In this document: positions 59,780-64,000 of the stretch, piece by piece
Numbering within the stretch: the stretch's first letter is position 1
Layout: the number at the start of each line of letters is the position of its first letter
DNA from: Agapanthus africanus
Lineage: Eukaryota > Streptophyta > Magnoliopsida > Asparagales > Amaryllidaceae
Assembly: GCA_030015575.1 (NCBI GenBank)
Contig: JASDDO010000006.1
Location: 105,454,045 to 105,518,044 of the forward strand
Reading direction: 5' to 3'
Length of the DNA stretch: 64,000 bases
The notes under the pieces: model-generated
What the model saw: the letters and a program-made list of their open reading frames with translations, nothing else
What the model was told of the DNA's origin: nothing
The model's database searches: none
Translations under genes and position numbers: made by a program

Positions 59780-61061
59780 TGTTACTAGATGTTGCACACC
59801 ACCACAACTCTTGTGGGGAGGCAGAATTAGCAAACAATAATTTTGAAGCATGCAACATTGACTTTTACTCCAGGATCTTATACTAAACGATAACTTGTAA
59901 CCTTATCTAGGTGTTCTAACTACTTTGATAGGGATTATACCTTCTTAAACCGGTCCTTCGGGTATTCTTTCCGCTGCGCTCCTAGGTTCTTCGGGTGCTA
60001 GAGTTGATCTCGGTCTCCGGTCTCCTCTACGCCATAGATGATCCACCCAAGAGCTTTGGATCAAGCTTCAACCTCTACTAATGTGGTTACTAAGAATTCT
60101 AATGTGCTAAAAAAGACTACTTAGATGATGTAGAGAATATCTAGAGGATTATTTGTTCTCAATACCCTATAAATAACAACTCATGTGATGGGTTAGGGTT
60201 GAGCTTGAGGGATGAGATAATTTGGAGAGAGAATGTTAGAGTGAGAGTAAGCTAGGTCAAGTGAATGAATAAAGTCATGGCTAAGGTTTCAGTTATTGAA
60301 GAATGGATTATTTTTCTCAAAAATAATCAACCATGCTTCAATAGTGAAGCCAAATGCATATAATATTCATTACTCATACTTTAATCCATACTCCAAATTC
60401 CACTTCTTTAATTTTAATTTCCATAAAAGAAAATCCAATATATGAGGTGTCTCTTTCTTGAAGCTATTCTTGTATAATTACAAGAATGCCCCTCACAGTA
60501 TATACATACCCGTATTCGTATTCCGAAAAATACGAATATAATGAGATACCAATAATCCAATAATATAATACTGGCAACCATCTTAAACCAAAGCCTACTT
60601 GTATTATCCGTCCAAACATCATCCGTGCAGCCAGTACACGTATATGTTCAAAACCCTGCCGTAATCCCATACGACCACTACATCGTTTTACCTGAACCAG
60701 GGAAACCCTCTGTGAGGGAGTCTAAAGACTCGACAGTACGCTGGCAGTGGGTTTAACCAAAAGTCCGTCAGCGGCACTAGCTGTACGTAACGGCTACCTA
60801 GGTACACGTCGAAAAGGTGGCCGACGAGCGAACTCATCTTAACCCCAACGAGCTTATAAGTAACACTTACCGTACAGTACGGTCTTTTTGTCTGATATGT
60901 CGCATATCGAGTCTGGGGGTGGAAGCGTCAGACCCCAGTTACTTGATAAGTCATGCCGTTGTGTGACTCATAAAGGTTCGAGAAACTAATGATAATACTT
61001 ATCAGTAAATCTCATCAACCCGGGCCAGGGAATTGCTGTTATAGCCAATCGAGCATAGCGC
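59780..61061 (-). repeat. 5' LTR of G, first part
   Basis: It begins at the primer site. Toward 60600-61061 it is similar to the C-family LTR (GTCTGATATGTCGCATATC and CCAGGGA blocks) but distinct. It is cut by H. Confidence 0.85.
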
Positions 61062-63270
61062 TGTAGGGTTCCTATGAACGGCATCAACGTTTCGGGAGGC
61101 ATCGTCCATGCCATTTTAAAAAAATTGTCGTTTTAAAAAACCCTAAACTTGAATCGTTAACTAGAGAATCATACGAAACTAAATGTAAACTACTTTACAT
61201 CTAAGTGATAACGGGATACAACCTTTGTAGACTGGTCCTTCACATCAATAGCTCCTTGTAGTGGTCCCTTCGCTGCAATCATAGAACTCCCGGACTCTTG
61301 CATGGCTTCTCAAGGTGAAAAGAACGATCTTGCTTGAAGTATTCGAGGCCGAAGATGATCTTCGTCAAGGAGACACTAACTCAAGCTACTACTTCACTAA
61401 TGAGAGATTAGTGAAGCTAACACCCTATACTAAAGTGCTAATCTAGTAGAGGATGATGAAGTAGGAAGTGGGCACACTTTAGTTTTATTTTTCTCACAAT
61501 ATTTTCTCACTTTGGAAATAAGTAGCAAGCTTTTTCTCAAGGATGAAGAAGATGAAGTCAAGAGATGAGAATGAACTAATAAGGTGAAAGAATCAACCAT
61601 GGGCGAGTTTGTATCATATATTTAAATCATGTAGAGACATAACCATGGCTAAATTATAATAGTTAGGTTAATAAATATCTTTAGTGAAACAAAATTAGTG
61701 GACCAAGTCAATGCATCCACAAGCTTCTACAAGCTTCATGCACATGACTAATTATCCATTAATTTGGATTTACTTTAAATATTTAAACCCTACATTATAA
61801 TTAGTATGGTGTAAGTCTCATACACCCATGTAGTGTGTATCATCAACCATGACACAAAATAAAAACACAATTAATATATATCACATATATTATAAGTTGT
61901 CACTTGTGAGAAAAATAAATGCTTAAGTGAGCTAATATTAGTTAATGTAAACTAGTATATCAAATATACAATTATACATCAAATTATCAAATCAACACTT
62001 GATTTAATAATCTGGCTATATCACGTATAACCGACTAATATTATATGTACCATCTTATCGAATCAACACTTGATTCGATAACCCTGCTATATCACATATA
62101 ACCAACCGATACAAATAATCGCGACAATAGAATACAATATCACATACTCGTATTAATCTCGGTCCCGCACATATCACATATGTGCTCCTACTTCGTTTTG
62201 CCTGAGACAGTAAAACTTCTATGTAGGACTCTAAAGAATCGTCAATATGCCGGCAGTAGGTGATGATCACATCAAACACCCACATGCCGTCAGCAGTACT
62301 AGCTGGACGTAATGGCTACCTGGGTATTGAGCGATCAGAAGATCAACAAGCAAGCCCGCTCTAGCTCCTGTAAAGCTTGTCAGTAAAACTACCGTACAGT
62401 CCGGTCTCCTTGTCTGATATGTCTCATATCAAGTCTAGGGGTGGTAAACGTTTGACCCTAATAACTCGATAAGTCATGCCGAAATGAGGCTCATAACGGG
62501 TCGAGAAACTACTGATAACACTTACCACTAAATTTCTAAATCAGCCCTGGCTAGGGACTTCCCTGTTATGGCCAATCGAGCATAGCGCAACATCAACCCC
62601 CAATACCGGGAGAGAAGAAACCCCTCCTATCGCTCATTGCCTCTATGTGACTCGGGACTGTACCCAAAAACCACCGTTTTGCACGTCCTCTTGAACATGG
62701 TAAGGTGGAAATCAAAGCATAATGGGAATCACACAAGACTCTATGACAATCTCGGGTCTACAGGCTAACCTGTACCGGTGTCACCAGAGATCTGCTATCT
62801 GACGTGAGGTATAATACCATCTAAGAGTTCTCGGCGAGTCCGTCCAGTGTACCCATTCTCCATTGAGCACCTGTATACCATCTCTGATGTCAAACACCAA
62901 TGGATATGGGATCATCCCTCGCCCATCTCATGGGTCGAGAAGCCTATACGCTAGACCACTCTGGTTTATCGATTCCCCGTCTCGATACACCCACGACTAG
63001 GAACATTAAAGGATGAACTTATAGACTACCATGGCCCCACTAGTATGATCTGCATCATAATCCTGGCAGTCAAGTACACATCCTAAGAGATTTACCAACA
63101 TGTAACAATAAGACAATATCAAGAGACAAGTATACATGTTAAGATAAAGGGAAACCAGATAGCATACTGTCATGTCGAGCAAGAAAGTCCTCTATATATA
63201 TTTCCAAGCATCAACTCTAATATACATCATATGTACAATAATGGCCTCTAGGGCATACATACAACTAACA
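61062..63270 (-). repeat. H: solo LTR of the A/C family in the G LTR
   Basis: It is 2209 bp, from TGTAGGGTTCC to CTAACA, with 5-bp duplication AGCGC (61057-61061 and 63271-63275). There is no internal domain. The G sequence continues across it as in the matching C LTR (AGCGCAACATCAACTCC). Confidence 0.95.
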
Positions 63271-63275
63271 AGCGC

Positions 63276-63766
63276 AACATCAACTCCTTATACCGGGAGA
63301 GACGAAACCCCTCCTATCGCTCGCCGTCTCCATGTGATTATGAACTGTACCTAAAATCCACCTGTTTGCACGACTCTGATGAGCCATGTTAGGGAGTAAA
63401 TCAACCCACAGTGGGAACCACACAAGACACTATGACGATCTCGGGTCTACATAGTAACCTGTACAAGTGTGACCAGAGAACTGCTATCTGACGATAGGTA
63501 TGATACCATCTAGGAGTTCTCGGCGAGTCTTGTTCGGTGTACCCATTCTCTAATAAGCACATGTGTACATTCTTTGATGTCAAACACCAATGGTTGTGGG
63601 ATCAACCATTCCCCCCTTGCAGGGTCAACAAATATACACACTAGTCTACTCTGGAATATCGATACCCTTTCTCGATATTCTCTCGACTAGGAATTGTTAA
63701 AGGATCTGCTTGCAGACTACGCAAGCCCTACTAGTATGATTTGTATCTTAGTCCTGGTAGTCAAGC
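63276..63766 (-). repeat. 5' LTR of G, second part
   Basis: It resumes after H with ACCGGGAGAGACGAAACCCC and continues to the insertion of I. The outer end of the LTR is beyond the window. Confidence 0.85.
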
Positions 63767-64000
63767 TGTTAGGTCATGGCAGCGCCCCGGCCGTTGAAAC
63801 GCGGCCAAAATGCGGAACAAAAATTTTCTAAACCGGCACTGCCGCAACCCGATTTACGGATCGACCTTAAACCCTAAACTAGCAAACTAACTAAGAGTTA
63901 GAATCGTAATATCGAGTTGATCCGTGTCCTTCGGTCTTCATTCCAAGCTCCTAGCGGCTAATTGATGTGGTTAGGTCGCCGGTTTTCCTCCATCTCCGAT
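63767..64000 (-). mobile_element. I: start of an E-like LTR, leaving the window
   Basis: From TGTTAGGTCATGGCAGCGCC onward the sequence resembles the E LTR end (shared GGC.GCGCCCCGGCCGT, GCGGCCAAAA.GCGG and the CCGGCAC..CCGC block) but is clearly diverged. The possible duplication CAAGC (63762-63766) cannot be verified. Confidence 0.75.

Larger units (their letters stand above)
12031..63766 (-). mobile_element. Element G: outermost old Copia element, split into many pieces
   Basis: G reads on the minus strand. Its visible pieces are the RT to GAG-pre-integrase region (12031-13849), protease and gag (18070-19109), leader (19110-19635 and 58013-59765), primer site (59766-59779) and 5' LTR (59780-61061 and 63276-63766). 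Each gap is closed by target duplications: GAAGG around K, CCAGT around C and AGCGC around H. The rest of RT, RNase H and the 3' LTR would lie left of the window, beyond J. It is the oldest element here by nesting. Coding parts carry many breaks. The age cannot be read from LTRs because only one is present. Confidence 0.9.

Overview
The window is plant nuclear repeat DNA with no host gene that I can recognise. The evidence is Ty1/Copia elements with plant-type initiator-Met primer sites (TGGTATCAGAGCC) and Tnt1-94-like Pol motifs, one element with an Asp-tRNA-type primer site and the AAGTTTGGGGG polypurine tract of plant Athila/Tat elements, and very long chromovirus-like LTRs ending GTGACA. 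This fits the gene-poor, probably pericentromeric, part of a large plant genome. The species cannot be told. All elements are treated here as fossils.

Layout. From about 12 kb to 63.8 kb the DNA is one old minus-strand Copia element (G), opened by later insertions. Target duplications give the order. K, a 4.2 kb solo LTR (13850-18064, GAAGG), sits in G. C, a minus-strand Copia (19636-58007, CCAGT), sits in the G leader. B, a plus-strand Copia (20749-48876, CCGCA), sits in the 3' LTR of C. D, a minus-strand Athila-like element without pol (25669-43452), sits in gag of B. E, a minus-strand Copia (26894-36838, CGCTT), sits in an LTR of D. The nest is therefore five levels deep. The G 5' LTR is itself cut by H (solo LTR of the C family, 61062-63270, AGCGC) and by I (E-like LTR from 63767, leaving the window). 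At the left edge, Copia element A (1-9381) lies inside a second long Gypsy-type LTR, J (to about 12030), which abuts the G reverse-transcriptase region.

Ages. By-eye LTR divergence is about 0.6% for E, 1.4% for A, 2-3% for D, about 4% for B and 4-5% for C. This agrees with the nesting order. At 1.3e-8 substitutions per site per year it means roughly 0.2 to 1.7 million years. A and C belong to one family that has pol but no recognisable gag capsid region. E has nearly identical LTRs around a pol decayed almost beyond recognition, so it was probably moved in trans. D has no pol.

The most interesting signal is not coding. The 2-2.6 kb leaders between primer site and first ATG in A, B, C, E and G share an ordered series of stem-loops whose arms change in a compensated way between elements. 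The series is: (1) a GC-rich hairpin about 180-215 nt from the primer site; (2) a large long-arm hairpin; (3) a hairpin with a GGCTC-type loop; (4) paired ~100-nt hairpin units (absent in B); (5) a small GGTTT/AAACC hairpin; (6) three stem-loops carrying the same element-specific apical motif; (7) a GAAA-tetraloop module (not found in E); (8) a PPT-like motif and a splice-acceptor-like pyrimidine tract just before the ATG. D shares parts 1 and 7 although it is a different superfamily. I regard this as a candidate undescribed RNA packaging, dimerisation or identity system of plant LTR retrotransposons.
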